NCBI RefSeq assembly: GCF_951230135.1
Contig: NZ_CATNVC010000003.1
Span: forward strand, 310,001 to 374,000
Reading direction: 5' to 3'
DNA length: 64,000 bases
Source of the DNA: Butyricicoccus sp. Marseille-Q5471
GTDB taxonomy: Bacteria; Bacillota; Clostridia; Oscillospirales; Butyricicoccaceae
How positions within the stretch are numbered: the first letter of the stretch is position 1; every line of letters begins with the position of its first letter. A model generated the notes under the pieces. It had not been told where the DNA came from. It was given only the letters and a program-made list of their open reading frames with translations, and ran no database searches. Shown here piece by piece: positions 1-9,214 of this stretch. A program made the position numbers and the translations under genes.

Positions 1-168
1 GATTCGCTCAAGCGGATGCAGCCCGGTCAGCTGCGCACCGCGTTCGTTCAGACGCTCAATATGCAGCGATGATCCCACAATTATCAGCGCTGCATTGTGC
101 AATGTGGTATGGTTCAATAATGCTCGGATGGTGTCGTCCTCGATTTGGGTGAAAAATGTTTCCGCCAT
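1..168 (-). CDS. N-terminal fragment, possible PAS-type sensor protein
   Basis: Only the first 56 codons lie in the window; the gene continues past the left edge. The ATG at 166-168 (minus strand) follows a clear GGAGG site. Residues 26-45 (ALIIVGSSLHIERLNERGAQ) resemble the opening strands and helix of a PAS fold, in which an I-V-x-x-x-x-x-I-x-x-x-N pattern is common. That would suit a cytoplasmic sensor domain of a kinase, diguanylate cyclase or sigma54-type regulator, but no output domain is visible. The ORF is seen directly; the PAS reading is an inference from a short stretch. Confidence 0.55.
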   Translation of the reverse strand, partial: MAETFFTQIEDDTIRALLNHTTLHNAALIIVGSSLHIERLNERGAQLTGLHPLERI

Positions 169-346
169 CTCTATCCTCCATATCACGCAGCCCGCCCGTA
201 TTTTTTTACGTGAATAGATACGGGCAGGGAGTGCAATACTATATTTAGTGCTTCTAACTTATTATAACACCGCTCTTACAATTATTGCAAAGAAAAATAT
301 ACAAAAAGCCTATCGCTAATGACAAAAATTTCACAAATATTACACC

Positions 347-376
347 TTGCGTCATTTAGTAAAAATAGTGTATAAT
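347..376 (+). promoter_or_regulatory. Predicted sigmaA promoter of gapA
   Basis: TTGCGT at 347-352 and a perfect TATAAT at 371-376 are separated by 18 bp, about 50 bp before the gapA start. A GGAGG at 411-415 gives a well-spaced ribosome binding site. The rest of 169-424 is AT-rich and shows no other gene. Confidence 0.75.
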
Positions 377-391
377 ATGACCATCGACTGA

Positions 392-1435
<1,044 letters not shown>

Positions 1436-1463
1436 TCCATTCCTCGCATCGAAATAGCATAAG

Positions 1464-1493
1464 AAAACGCTCCCTCTCGAGGGAGCGTTTTTT
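1464..1493 (+). terminator. Intrinsic terminator after gapA
   Basis: An 11-13 bp stem (AAACGCTCCCTC pairing with GAGGGAGCGTTT across a TCGA loop) runs straight into a T tract. It lies between gapA and the convergent gene ending at 1502 and may serve both. Confidence 0.9.
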
Positions 1494-1501
1494 GTTTGCC
1501 G

Positions 1502-2590
1502 TTACAGCCCGCAGTCGGACAGCAGCGACAGCGTCAGCATATCGATGATCGAAAGGACGGCGCCGTTGTCAATACTCTGCTCGAGCAGTGCGTTTCGCGC
1601 GTCCCCGTGCTGCTTTGCCTCGGCAAGATAGGCCACACCCTGCTGCACAATTTTCTGATACCGGCCGCGGATGTCGTCGAGCGCTGCTTGGTTCGCTTCA
1701 TCGGTGCCTGCGTCAATCAGCTCGGCGTACATATCAATGACTTCATCGCGCGCGGAGTCCGGAAAATACTCGTGCGGGGCGGTACTGTCAAAAATACACA
1801 GATTCAGCGGCTGTATCAGCACCATGTCAAGGCTCTTGGGGTCAAAGCCGCAATGATATACCTCGACCTCATAGCCGAGCGCAGCGGCCTTCTGCGCGAT
1901 TTTCTTGAGCATGGTGGACTTACCCGAGCCGGGGCGCCCCTTGATGAAATAGCGCTTGCTGAGCGGCGCGGTAATCTGCGGCACATAGTCGAGCGAGCCC
2001 TTATAGGTCGCGCCGCCGAAAAAGCGGTGCCGCGCGATGGTCGGCTCGCCGACCGGCGTTTCGGGCAGCAGCATCGCAATCACCTTGGAGGTGAGACGGT
2101 CGGCCTTGGCAAAATCCATGTGGCCGATGTAAATGGCTTCCCATTCGTCGTGCACCAAAATGGCCTTGGCGAAGGTCTGATAGGCTTTCTCGCTCGCGGT
2201 GTGGATTTGTTCGCCGAGCACGGTCAGCTTTTCGGCGTCGATAGACCCCGTGAGTGCGCCGGTCAGGTCGATGGAGATGACCTTGGAAAAACACTCCTCT
2301 AACCCCTCGGGCAGAAGATGATCGGCAAAAACGCCGATTTTTTGTTGACGCAGAATCAGCCCGTCCAGCTCATCCGGCGCATAGGCCGAGTGGATGCACT
2401 CCAAATCAATGCCCTGCTCCGTCAGCCGGTCGGCCGTTTGGGCGAGCACCGCGTAGCTGCACGGCGTGACCTCACCCGTCAGCACATAGACCGTTTCCAA
2501 ATCGGTCACATTGGTTTCAATGAGATTCTGGTAACCCGCCGAGCTGTTCGCTGCGACGAAATAATGCGTTCGTTTCCCTTGCATGTTCAT
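1502..2590 (-). CDS. PRK06851-type ATPase of unknown role
   Basis: A 362-residue cytoplasmic protein with a P-loop GRPGSGKST at about residues 218-226. The whole sequence resembles the conserved Firmicutes family listed as PRK06851, which appears to contain a duplicated nucleotide-binding region; the function is not established. The ATG is preceded by AGGAGG with good spacing. The gene is on its own, convergent with gapA and downstream of uraA on the same strand, with a terminator hairpin between them, so it is probably a separate unit. Confidence 0.75.
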   Translation of the reverse strand: MNMQGKRTHYFVAANSSAGYQNLIETNVTDLETVYVLTGEVTPCSYAVLAQTADRLTEQGIDLECIHSAYAPDELDGLILRQQKIGVFADHLLPEGLEECFSKVISIDLTGALTGSIDAEKLTVLGEQIHTASEKAYQTFAKAILVHDEWEAIYIGHMDFAKADRLTSKVIAMLLPETPVGEPTIARHRFFGGATYKGSLDYVPQITAPLSKRYFIKGRPGSGKSTMLKKIAQKAAALGYEVEVYHCGFDPKSLDMVLIQPLNLCIFDSTAPHEYFPDSARDEVIDMYAELIDAGTDEANQAALDDIRGRYQKIVQQGVAYLAEAKQHGDARNALLEQSIDNGAVLSIIDMLTLSLLSDCGL

Positions 2591-2663
2591 TCGCTGCCTC
2601 CTTTTTTTCTATCATATGTAGGCAATGCAAATAGCATGTGGAAAAATATGGTGGGGGAAAAGC

Positions 2664-2692
2664 AAAAAGTCAGGACAAATGCCTGACTTTTT
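2664..2692 (-). terminator. Terminator after uraA, member of a repeated hairpin family
   Basis: A perfect 11-bp stem (AAAAAGTCAGG with CCTGACTTTTT) encloses a 7-nt loop ACAAATG as read on the plus strand. It lies just past the uraA stop. Stem length, loop length and loop sequence match two other hairpins at 28669-28697 and 35877-35905. Confidence 0.85.
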
Positions 2693-2705
2693 GTTTTTTC
2701 TGTTT

Positions 2706-3980
2706 TTATTCTTCGGCTTCGTGCAGATCGTTCGACCACTTGAGCTTGTCGAACACGTAGAACACGAGGCTGAGCACCATGCCGACAACAGCCGCCAGCA
2801 CCATGCCCTTGAGCTCAACATTGCCGAGCTTCAGCGCGATGCCCGACAGGCCGACAACGAAGATGACTGAGGTCAGCGTCAGATTGCGGTTTTTGCCGTA
2901 ATCGACCTTGTTATCGACCAGAATGCGGATGCCGGACGTGCCGATCATGCCGTACAGCAGGAAGGAGATGCCGCCGATCACCGGGCCGGGAATGGTCTGG
3001 ATGAGCGCGGCGAGCGGCCCGATGAACGAGCACAGGATGGACAGCACAGCCGCGCCGCCGATGACGCGCACCGAGTACACCTTGGTCATCGCCATAACGC
3101 CGATGTTCTCGCCGTAGGTCGTGGTCGGCACCGAGCCGATGAAGCCGGAAATCATGGTCGAGAAGTTGTCCGCAAACAGCGAGCGGTGCAGGCCGGGATC
3201 CTTCAGCAGGTCGCGGCCGACGATTTTGCTCGTTACAATCTGGTGGCCGATGTGCTCGCTTGCAATAACCAGAATAACGGGCAGAATAATCAAAATCGCT
3301 TCCAGATTAAAGCGCGGGGTCTGGAAGTTGGGGAGTTGGAAGAGCGGCTGACGCAGCGCCGCCATGATTTGTGCGCCTGTGGTCACGCCGGTTGCAACAG
3401 CCGCTACATAGCCCGCGATGATGGAAACCAAAATCGGGATAATCGACAGGAAGCCACGGAACAGCACGTTGCCGAACACCGCAACACCCAGTGTGACGCA
3501 GAATACGATGACGTTTTTCATCTCAACCGCGTCTCCCAGCAGTCCGGCGGTGTTTGCCGCCGTACCGGCAAGCTCCAGACCAATCAGAGCGACAACAGGG
3601 CCCATCGCGGCCGAGGGCAGCACAACGCTAATCCAGTCGGTGCCGAACTTGTAGACGATCAGCGCAAGCACACAGCCGAGCGCACCGACCGCAACAAAGC
3701 CGCCCAGCGCATATTGGTAGCCCCACTGTGAGATGACGATGCCCGCCGGCGCGAGAAAGGCGAAGGACGAGCCGAGATAAGCAGGCGCCTTGCCCTTGGT
3801 GATGGCGATAAAGAGCAGTGTGCCCACGCCGTTCATGAACAGCACGATTGCCGGGCTGATGCCGAACAGGAACGGCACGAGCACCGACGCGCCGAACATA
3901 GCGAACATGTGCTGGATGGAAAGCGGCACGAGCAGTTTTGCCGGTACCTTGTCTTCAATCTGAATGATCTTTCGTTCCAT
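2706..3980 (-). CDS. uraA: Uracil/xanthine permease, NCS2 family (UraA-like)
   Basis: Integral membrane symporter importing a nucleobase, most likely uracil, for salvage. Its 424 residues form a strongly hydrophobic chain compatible with the 14-segment NCS2 fold. The family signature PTTTYGENIGVMAMTKVYS is present, with the substrate-site Glu in YGENIG. An upstream GGGG site precedes the ATG. Only 55 bp separate it from the next gene's end and no pyrimidine attenuator is visible there. Xanthine or another base remains possible as substrate. Confidence 0.9.
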   Translation of the reverse strand: MERKIIQIEDKVPAKLLVPLSIQHMFAMFGASVLVPFLFGISPAIVLFMNGVGTLLFIAITKGKAPAYLGSSFAFLAPAGIVISQWGYQYALGGFVAVGALGCVLALIVYKFGTDWISVVLPSAAMGPVVALIGLELAGTAANTAGLLGDAVEMKNVIVFCVTLGVAVFGNVLFRGFLSIIPILVSIIAGYVAAVATGVTTGAQIMAALRQPLFQLPNFQTPRFNLEAILIILPVILVIASEHIGHQIVTSKIVGRDLLKDPGLHRSLFADNFSTMISGFIGSVPTTTYGENIGVMAMTKVYSVRVIGGAAVLSILCSFIGPLAALIQTIPGPVIGGISFLLYGMIGTSGIRILVDNKVDYGKNRNLTLTSVIFVVGLSGIALKLGNVELKGMVLAAVVGMVLSLVFYVFDKLKWSNDLHEAEE

Positions 3981-4034
3981 TGTGTTATCAAATCCCCTTT
4001 TTTATATGTTTTGGAGCGTTCCCCCGCCCCGGAT

Positions 4035-4877
4035 TTATGAAAATAACGCCAGAATATCGTCCATACGGTCGCAAGCCAGACGATACCCCATGTCGTAACC
4101 CCATTGCAGCTTGTTTATGTCCTTTTCAAAGCTTTCGAGCTTGTGCTCGGGCTGTAGCAGCACCGTATTCTGCGGCTGCTTTTTGACAAGCTGACGGCAG
4201 AAGCACACGGTTTCGTTATAGTGCTTTGCCCGCGCGAGCATCGTTTCGGACAGGTTCGGATATTTGTTCCGCAGCGCGCGCGCCGAAAGCGCGGTGCCGC
4301 GTGTGACGGTTTTGCGGTACTCATCCGGCTGCGTCAGCACGATCAGGTTCTTTTCATTGCCGTCGTGCAGGCTTCTGACAATCGGAATCGGGTCGGCAAG
4401 ACCGCCGTCGTAGTAGGGTGTGCCGTCAATCATGACCACCGGAAAGTAAAACGGAATCGCGCAGGTCGCGCGCAGCATGGTGCTGGGCTTGTCGAGCTGC
4501 TTGCCGTCCAGATACTCGATTTTACCGGTTTCGGCATTGGTCACACCAACCAAAACATTCCCATTATACTTGTTAAAAGTGTCCCAGTCAAATGGAATGA
4601 GCTGGGAGGGAATGGTCTGAAAAACAAAGTCCACGCCGAAAAGCGAGTGGTCGCGCACCAGATTACGCGCGCCGATATAGCGTTTGTCCCCGCGGTAAGT
4701 GGTCAGCACCTCAAGGTTGCGGCCGCGCTGGCGGGATAGATAGGACATGGCGTAGGTGATGCCTGCCGACACACCAATGACGTAATCGAACATTACGCCG
4801 TGGTCAAGCAGGGCATCCATCACACCGCAGGAAAAAACCGGGCGGAAGGTGCCGCCCTCAAGAACCAAACCGGGCAT
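4035..4877 (-). CDS. Patatin-like phospholipase
   Basis: Predicted cytoplasmic or membrane-associated lipid acyl hydrolase of 280 residues. The glycine-rich oxyanion segment LEGGTFR is at about residues 5-11, the nucleophile motif GVSAG (Ser of GxSxG) at about 37-41, and the catalytic Asp in DGGLAD at about 156. The family uses a Ser-Asp dyad, and both parts are intact. I chose the start at MPGLVLEGG because it has an AGGAG site directly upstream and begins where family homology begins. It follows rnr by 40 bp on the same strand and is probably cotranscribed. The physiological lipid substrate is unknown. Confidence 0.88.
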   Translation of the reverse strand: MPGLVLEGGTFRPVFSCGVMDALLDHGVMFDYVIGVSAGITYAMSYLSRQRGRNLEVLTTYRGDKRYIGARNLVRDHSLFGVDFVFQTIPSQLIPFDWDTFNKYNGNVLVGVTNAETGKIEYLDGKQLDKPSTMLRATCAIPFYFPVVMIDGTPYYDGGLADPIPIVRSLHDGNEKNLIVLTQPDEYRKTVTRGTALSARALRNKYPNLSETMLARAKHYNETVCFCRQLVKKQPQNTVLLQPEHKLESFEKDINKLQWGYDMGYRLACDRMDDILALFS

Positions 4878-4917
4878 GTTGCGAAGTCTCCTTTTGATAA
4901 AACCAAGATGTTTCGGG

Positions 4918-7152
4918 TCAGCGGCGGATGCGCGGCGGGCGCTTGCGGCCGCGGGAGGACGCGGGCTTCTTGCCGTTTGGACGGGCAGGCCGCGCACTGC
5001 GCACATCCCGTTTCGCGTCGGCCACGGCGATGGTGTCGGCAGACGGCGCCATTGCGGGGTCGGCAGGGGTGAAGTCGATTTGTCCGGTCACCTCGCTCGC
5101 GCTGACAAGCGTCACGCGGATCGGCGTGCCGATGCTCAGCCGTTTGCCGGTCGACCGGCCGACGAGCGCCATGTGCTCCTCATCGTACTGATAATAGTCT
5201 CCGCCGAGCAGCTCGACGCGGATGAGTCCCTCACAGCCGTTTGCCAGCGCGACGAACACGCCGAACGACTGCACGCCGGACACCTCGCCGTCGAACTCCT
5301 GTCCGATGAACTGGCGCATATAGGCGGCCATAAACAGCTTATCGATGTCGCGCTCGGCGTTGTCGGCGGCCTGCTCGCGCGTGGTGGACTGCTTTGCGGC
5401 CTCCTCGCACATGCCTGCGTCGGTTTTGGCGAATTCCTCACCCAGCAGTGCCTTTTGCAGCATCCGGTGGGCGACAAGATCGGGATAACGGCGGATGGGC
5501 GAGGTGAAATGCAGATAAAACTTGGCCTTCAGGCCGTAGTGGCCGATGCACTCATCGGAATAGCGTGCGCGGGCGAGCGAACGCAGCAGCAGCGTCGGCA
5601 GAATGCGCTGCTTGGGGTCGCCCTTCGCGCCCTTGAGCACGGTTTGCAGCTGGAAGGTATCCTCCGCCTTGGACGGGTCAACGCGGTAGCCGAACGGCCG
5701 CGCGAAGGCCGCGAACACACGCAGCTTTTCGGGGTCGGGGTTTTCGTGGACGCGGTACACGGTCGGGTCGCCGCGCTTGCACATGAATTCCGCAACGGCT
5801 TCGTTCGCCATCAGCATGAATTCCTCAATCAGCTTTTCCGACTCGCCGCGGTCGCGGTACTGTACGTCAATCGGCTTTCCGCTCTCGTCCACAACAATCT
5901 GTGCTTCGGGAATGTCAAGCTCAAGCGCGCCGCGCTCCACCCTGCGCTTTTCAAGCGCGTGGGCAAGGGCGTTCATCCGCTCGGCGGTCGGCACGAGGAA
6001 ATCGTATTCCTTCCGCAGCGCGTCGTCTCCGGCGAGAATGTGGTTTACCTTGTTGTAGGTCATGCGCGCCTTGGAGCAGATGATGGATTTTGCGAACTTC
6101 GCGCCGTAGCGCCGTCCGTCCTTGTCAACCTCCATCAGCGCGGAGAAGGTCAGGCGATCCACATCGGGATTTAACGAGCAGATGCCGTGGCTGAGCGCAA
6201 ACGGCAGCATGGGCACCACGTGTCCCGGATAATAGACCGAGGTACCGCGGCGGTAGGCCTCGGTGTCAAGCGGCGAGAGCGGGGTGACATAGTGGCTTAC
6301 GTCCGCGATGTGCACGCCGAGCAGCATGTGCCCGTTTTCGAGCAGTTCGAGCGAAACCGCGTCGTCAAAGTCCTTGGCGTCGTCGCCGTCGATGGTGAAA
6401 ATCAGCTTGTCGCGCAGGTCAAGGCGGTCGCCCGCCGTCGCCATATCGACTGTTTGGGGAATATTCTCGGCCTGATCGAGCGTTTCGCGCGGGAATTCCT
6501 CAAAAATGTGGTTTTCGTGCAGAATGGCGGCGATGGCGGTTTCCATCGTGCCCTCTGCGCCCAGACTTGCGGAAATGCTGCCCTGCGGGCCGACCGTGTC
6601 GTCGCCGTAGTACGAAACCGCAACGGCGACGCGATCGCCGGGCTTGGCGGTGCCGATGTCGCGCCGGTGGATTTCGATTTCGGGGTATTTCTTGCTCGTC
6701 GGCTCGACGAAGTACCGCTTGCCGCGCAGCTTGAGTTCGCCCGTCAGCTCGCCGCCCGCGCGGGACAGAATGCGGATGACGACAGCTTCGCGCCGGCCGC
6801 GGTTGTTTTTGCGTTCGCTCACCTTGACGAGCACGCGGTCGCCGTGCCATGCGCCGCCGGTCGCGTTCGGCGGGATGAAGAGATCATCCGGCTTGGGCGC
6901 GCCGTCCTCAACCTCGGGTGCAACAAAGGCAAACCCGCGCTCGGTCGCGAGGAACTTGCCCGCGCAGCAGCCGTAATGCGAGGGGACGGCATAGCGGTTT
7001 TTCTTGTTTTTCATGATGCTGCCGTCACTTGTCAGCCGGTCGAGCAGGCTTTTCAGCTCCTGCTTGCCGACGCCGGGCATCACGTGGCGTATTTCTTCAA
7101 TTTTCATGGGCGAAACGAGCTTTTTAAGCAGCTCTTGAATGAGATTTTCCAT
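4918..7152 (-). CDS. rnr: Ribonuclease R, 3'-5' exoribonuclease
   Basis: A processive 3'-5' exonuclease that degrades structured RNA; 744 residues, near normal length. In order: an N-terminal winged-helix-like segment (about 1-60), cold-shock domains (about 65-230), the RNB catalytic domain with the acidic cluster DGDDAKDFDDA at about 255-265, a C-terminal S1 domain (about 620-705), and a Lys/Arg-rich tail ending KRPPRIRR. All four metal-binding aspartates of the D-x5-D-x-D-D motif are present. GGAGGG precedes the ATG. It lacks the secG/smpB neighbours often seen in Firmicutes; a patatin-like gene follows instead. Confidence 0.97.
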   Translation of the reverse strand: MENLIQELLKKLVSPMKIEEIRHVMPGVGKQELKSLLDRLTSDGSIMKNKKNRYAVPSHYGCCAGKFLATERGFAFVAPEVEDGAPKPDDLFIPPNATGGAWHGDRVLVKVSERKNNRGRREAVVIRILSRAGGELTGELKLRGKRYFVEPTSKKYPEIEIHRRDIGTAKPGDRVAVAVSYYGDDTVGPQGSISASLGAEGTMETAIAAILHENHIFEEFPRETLDQAENIPQTVDMATAGDRLDLRDKLIFTIDGDDAKDFDDAVSLELLENGHMLLGVHIADVSHYVTPLSPLDTEAYRRGTSVYYPGHVVPMLPFALSHGICSLNPDVDRLTFSALMEVDKDGRRYGAKFAKSIICSKARMTYNKVNHILAGDDALRKEYDFLVPTAERMNALAHALEKRRVERGALELDIPEAQIVVDESGKPIDVQYRDRGESEKLIEEFMLMANEAVAEFMCKRGDPTVYRVHENPDPEKLRVFAAFARPFGYRVDPSKAEDTFQLQTVLKGAKGDPKQRILPTLLLRSLARARYSDECIGHYGLKAKFYLHFTSPIRRYPDLVAHRMLQKALLGEEFAKTDAGMCEEAAKQSTTREQAADNAERDIDKLFMAAYMRQFIGQEFDGEVSGVQSFGVFVALANGCEGLIRVELLGGDYYQYDEEHMALVGRSTGKRLSIGTPIRVTLVSASEVTGQIDFTPADPAMAPSADTIAVADAKRDVRSARPARPNGKKPASSRGRKRPPRIRR

Positions 7153-7231
7153 AACTTGCCCTCCTGTTTTCTATTATGTAGTATACCATTTTTTTGTGCA
7201 GATTAAAAGGAAAAATGGCGTAAACCTGTGT

Positions 7232-7260
7232 TTGACGGTAACGCCGCCGCATGGTACACT
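7232..7260 (+). promoter_or_regulatory. Predicted promoter of the 7.3-11.0 kb operon
   Basis: TTGACG at 7232-7237 and TACACT at 7255-7260 with a 17-bp spacer, 40 bp before the first start codon of the four-gene plus-strand run. Confidence 0.65.
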
Positions 7261-7299
7261 TACTATGTGATAAAATCGGCAAAAAAAGGGGGTGTCTGC

Positions 7300-7623
7300 A
7301 TGGAGGGAATCCCGATGGCGGTCATTTGTTTCGTGTGCGCGGCAGTGTTTTTCGCGGTGGGCGCGTGGGCAGATCGGCGCAAAACCCCCATGCACTTCTG
7401 GTTGGGCAGCACGGTTGCGCCCGAAAGCATCAGGGACATCCCTGCCTACAACCGCGAAAACGCTGTCATGTGGTGCGTTTACGGGCTGAGCTTTGTCGGC
7501 TGCGGCCTTGCAGCGCTGTGGTCGATGGCGGTCGCGGGCGTGCTGACCATGGTCTGCGGTCTAGGCGGTCTTTTTGTGCTGATTTTCTGGTACAGCCGCA
7601 TTTTGCGCAAGTATAAAGTTTAA
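7300..7623 (+). CDS. Small membrane protein of unknown function
   Basis: A 107-residue protein with an N-terminal hydrophobic segment (about 4-22), a polar middle containing DRRKTPMHFW and two further hydrophobic segments (about 56-98), ending in a basic tail. This suggests three transmembrane helices. The start is at MEGIPMA because AAAGGGGG lies directly upstream. It is the first gene of a run with the SDR, TtcA-like and ABC genes, 13 bp before the SDR gene. I do not recognise the family. Confidence 0.75.
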   Translation: MEGIPMAVICFVCAAVFFAVGAWADRRKTPMHFWLGSTVAPESIRDIPAYNRENAVMWCVYGLSFVGCGLAALWSMAVAGVLTMVCGLGGLFVLIFWYSRILRKYKV

Positions 7624-7636
7624 GGAGGCGCCGCAT

Positions 7637-8395
7637 ATGCGTGCACTGATTACAGGAGCGTCCGCCGGTTTGGGACGCGAAATGGCCAAAATCCTCTCCG
7701 GCATGGGATATGAGCTGACCTTGGTCGCCCGACGGGAGGATCGTTTGCGCACGCTCGCGGCGTCGCTGCCGACGGTGTGCCACATCATCGCCGCCGATGT
7801 GTCGGACGCGGCCGAGTGCCGTCTGCTCTACGAGGCTGCGCGTGGCGAGGATCTCGACATCGTCATCAATAACGCGGGCTTCGGCCTGTTCGGCGATTTT
7901 CTCATCACCGATTTGGACGATGAGCTGCGCATGATTGACACCAACATCCGCGCGGTGCATATTTTGACCAAGCTGTTCGCGCGGGACTTTGTCGGCCGCG
8001 GACACGGGTATATCCTGAACGTTGCGTCCTCGGCCGGCTATCTGCCCGGCCCGCTGATGGCGACCTATTACGCGACCAAAAACTATGTGCTGCGCCTGAC
8101 ACAGGCGCTGCGCGAGGAGCTGCGGCACAAGAAGAGTCCGGTCAAGGTCTGTGCGCTCTGCCCGGGTCCGGTCAATACCGAGTTTAACAAGGTGGCGGGC
8201 GTCAAGTTTGCACTAGGCGGCCTGAGCTGCGAGCGCGTAGCCAAGGAGGCCATCATAGGCATGTTCGCGGGCAAGGCCGAAATCGTCCCCGGCGTGCCGA
8301 TGAAGGCGATGACCGTCGCGCGCCACTTCGCGCCCGACTGGTTGCTCGCGCGCATCACCTATCATTTCCAAGGCAAAAAGGCGGATGGAAAATGA
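7637..8395 (+). CDS. Short-chain dehydrogenase/reductase, NAD(P)-dependent
   Basis: A 252-residue classical SDR. The Rossmann glycine motif TGASAGLG is at about residues 6-13, the NAG motif (NNAGFGLFG) at about 79, and the catalytic Ser-Tyr-Lys triad appears as SSAG then YYATK at about 136-155. The N-terminal region AGLGREMAKIL with RREDR resembles the DltE/YqjQ-like subgroup acting on unidentified aldehydes or ketones. AAGGAGG precedes the ATG. Its stop overlaps the next start by 4 bp, so the two are translationally coupled. The substrate is unknown. Confidence 0.92.
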   Translation: MRALITGASAGLGREMAKILSGMGYELTLVARREDRLRTLAASLPTVCHIIAADVSDAAECRLLYEAARGEDLDIVINNAGFGLFGDFLITDLDDELRMIDTNIRAVHILTKLFARDFVGRGHGYILNVASSAGYLPGPLMATYYATKNYVLRLTQALREELRHKKSPVKVCALCPGPVNTEFNKVAGVKFALGGLSCERVAKEAIIGMFAGKAEIVPGVPMKAMTVARHFAPDWLLARITYHFQGKKADGK

Positions 8396-9195
8396 CAGAA
8401 ATCGAGATTCGGCGCAGTTTACAGCGCGAATTTGTGCGCATACTGCGCAAGCCCTTCGTCCGCGCCGTGCAGGAGTTCGGACTGGTGCGGGAGGGCGACC
8501 GTGTGGCCGTCTGTATTTCCGGCGGCAAGGATTCGATGCTGCTCGCGCTGCTTTTGCAGGATTTGCAGCGCACCCTCCCCTTTTCTTTGACATTTCTCGC
8601 CATGGATCCCGGCTATCAGATCGCGGGGCGGGAAAAGCTGGAACAGAACGCCCGCGAATTGGGCATTCCCCTGGAAATATTCGAGACCAACGTGCTGCGC
8701 GTTGCGGCAAACCACGCGGCCGAGCATCCGTGCTTTTTGTGCGCCAAGATGCGGCGCGGTTACCTCTATGCCGAGGCGCAAAAGCGCGGCTGCAACAAAA
8801 TCGCCCTCGGTCATCACTATGACGATGCAATCGAAACCGTACTGATGGGACTCCTTTACGGCGGGCAGGTGCAGGCCATGCTGCCGCGCGTGCAGTCCAA
8901 GCATTACGAGGGGATGGAGCTGATTCGTCCGCTGTATTTCGTGCGCGAGCGCGCGGTGAGCGAGTGGGTGCGGCACTGTGGCCTGACCTTTTTGCCCTGC
9001 GACTGCCCGGCAAAGCTGCTCGAGCACGACACCAAGCGGGCGGAGATTAAGGCGCTCATCGCCACGCTCGCGGCACAGAATCCGCAGATTGAAGCCAATA
9101 TTTTGAATGCCGTGTCTGGCGTCGACACCGCAAAGCTGCTCGGCTGGCAGGACGCGGACGGCAGACACAGCTTTTTAGACCGCTTCCGTACATAA
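8392..9195 (+). CDS. ttcA: TtcA-like PP-loop tRNA 2-thiocytidine synthetase family protein
   Basis: A 267-residue cytoplasmic PP-loop ATPase. The PP-loop ISGGKDSM is at about residues 43-50, a CxxC pair lies in PCFLCAKMRRG at about 111-121, and LGHHYDDAIET follows. TtcA enzymes bind a [4Fe-4S] cluster through such cysteines and thiolate cytidine 32 of tRNA. Clostridial relatives are often annotated only as TtcA-family ATPases, so the exact tRNA position is inferred. It overlaps the SDR gene by 4 bp and precedes the ABC gene by 19 bp. Confidence 0.82.
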   Translation: MTEIEIRRSLQREFVRILRKPFVRAVQEFGLVREGDRVAVCISGGKDSMLLALLLQDLQRTLPFSLTFLAMDPGYQIAGREKLEQNARELGIPLEIFETNVLRVAANHAAEHPCFLCAKMRRGYLYAEAQKRGCNKIALGHHYDDAIETVLMGLLYGGQVQAMLPRVQSKHYEGMELIRPLYFVRERAVSEWVRHCGLTFLPCDCPAKLLEHDTKRAEIKALIATLAAQNPQIEANILNAVSGVDTAKLLGWQDADGRHSFLDRFRT

Positions 9196-9214
9196 AGAAA
9201 GGAACATCAGAACC

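Noticed and set aside
3981-4034. Purine or pyrimidine attenuator upstream of uraA
   Set aside because: The gap is only about 55 bp and shows no aptamer core or terminator pair.
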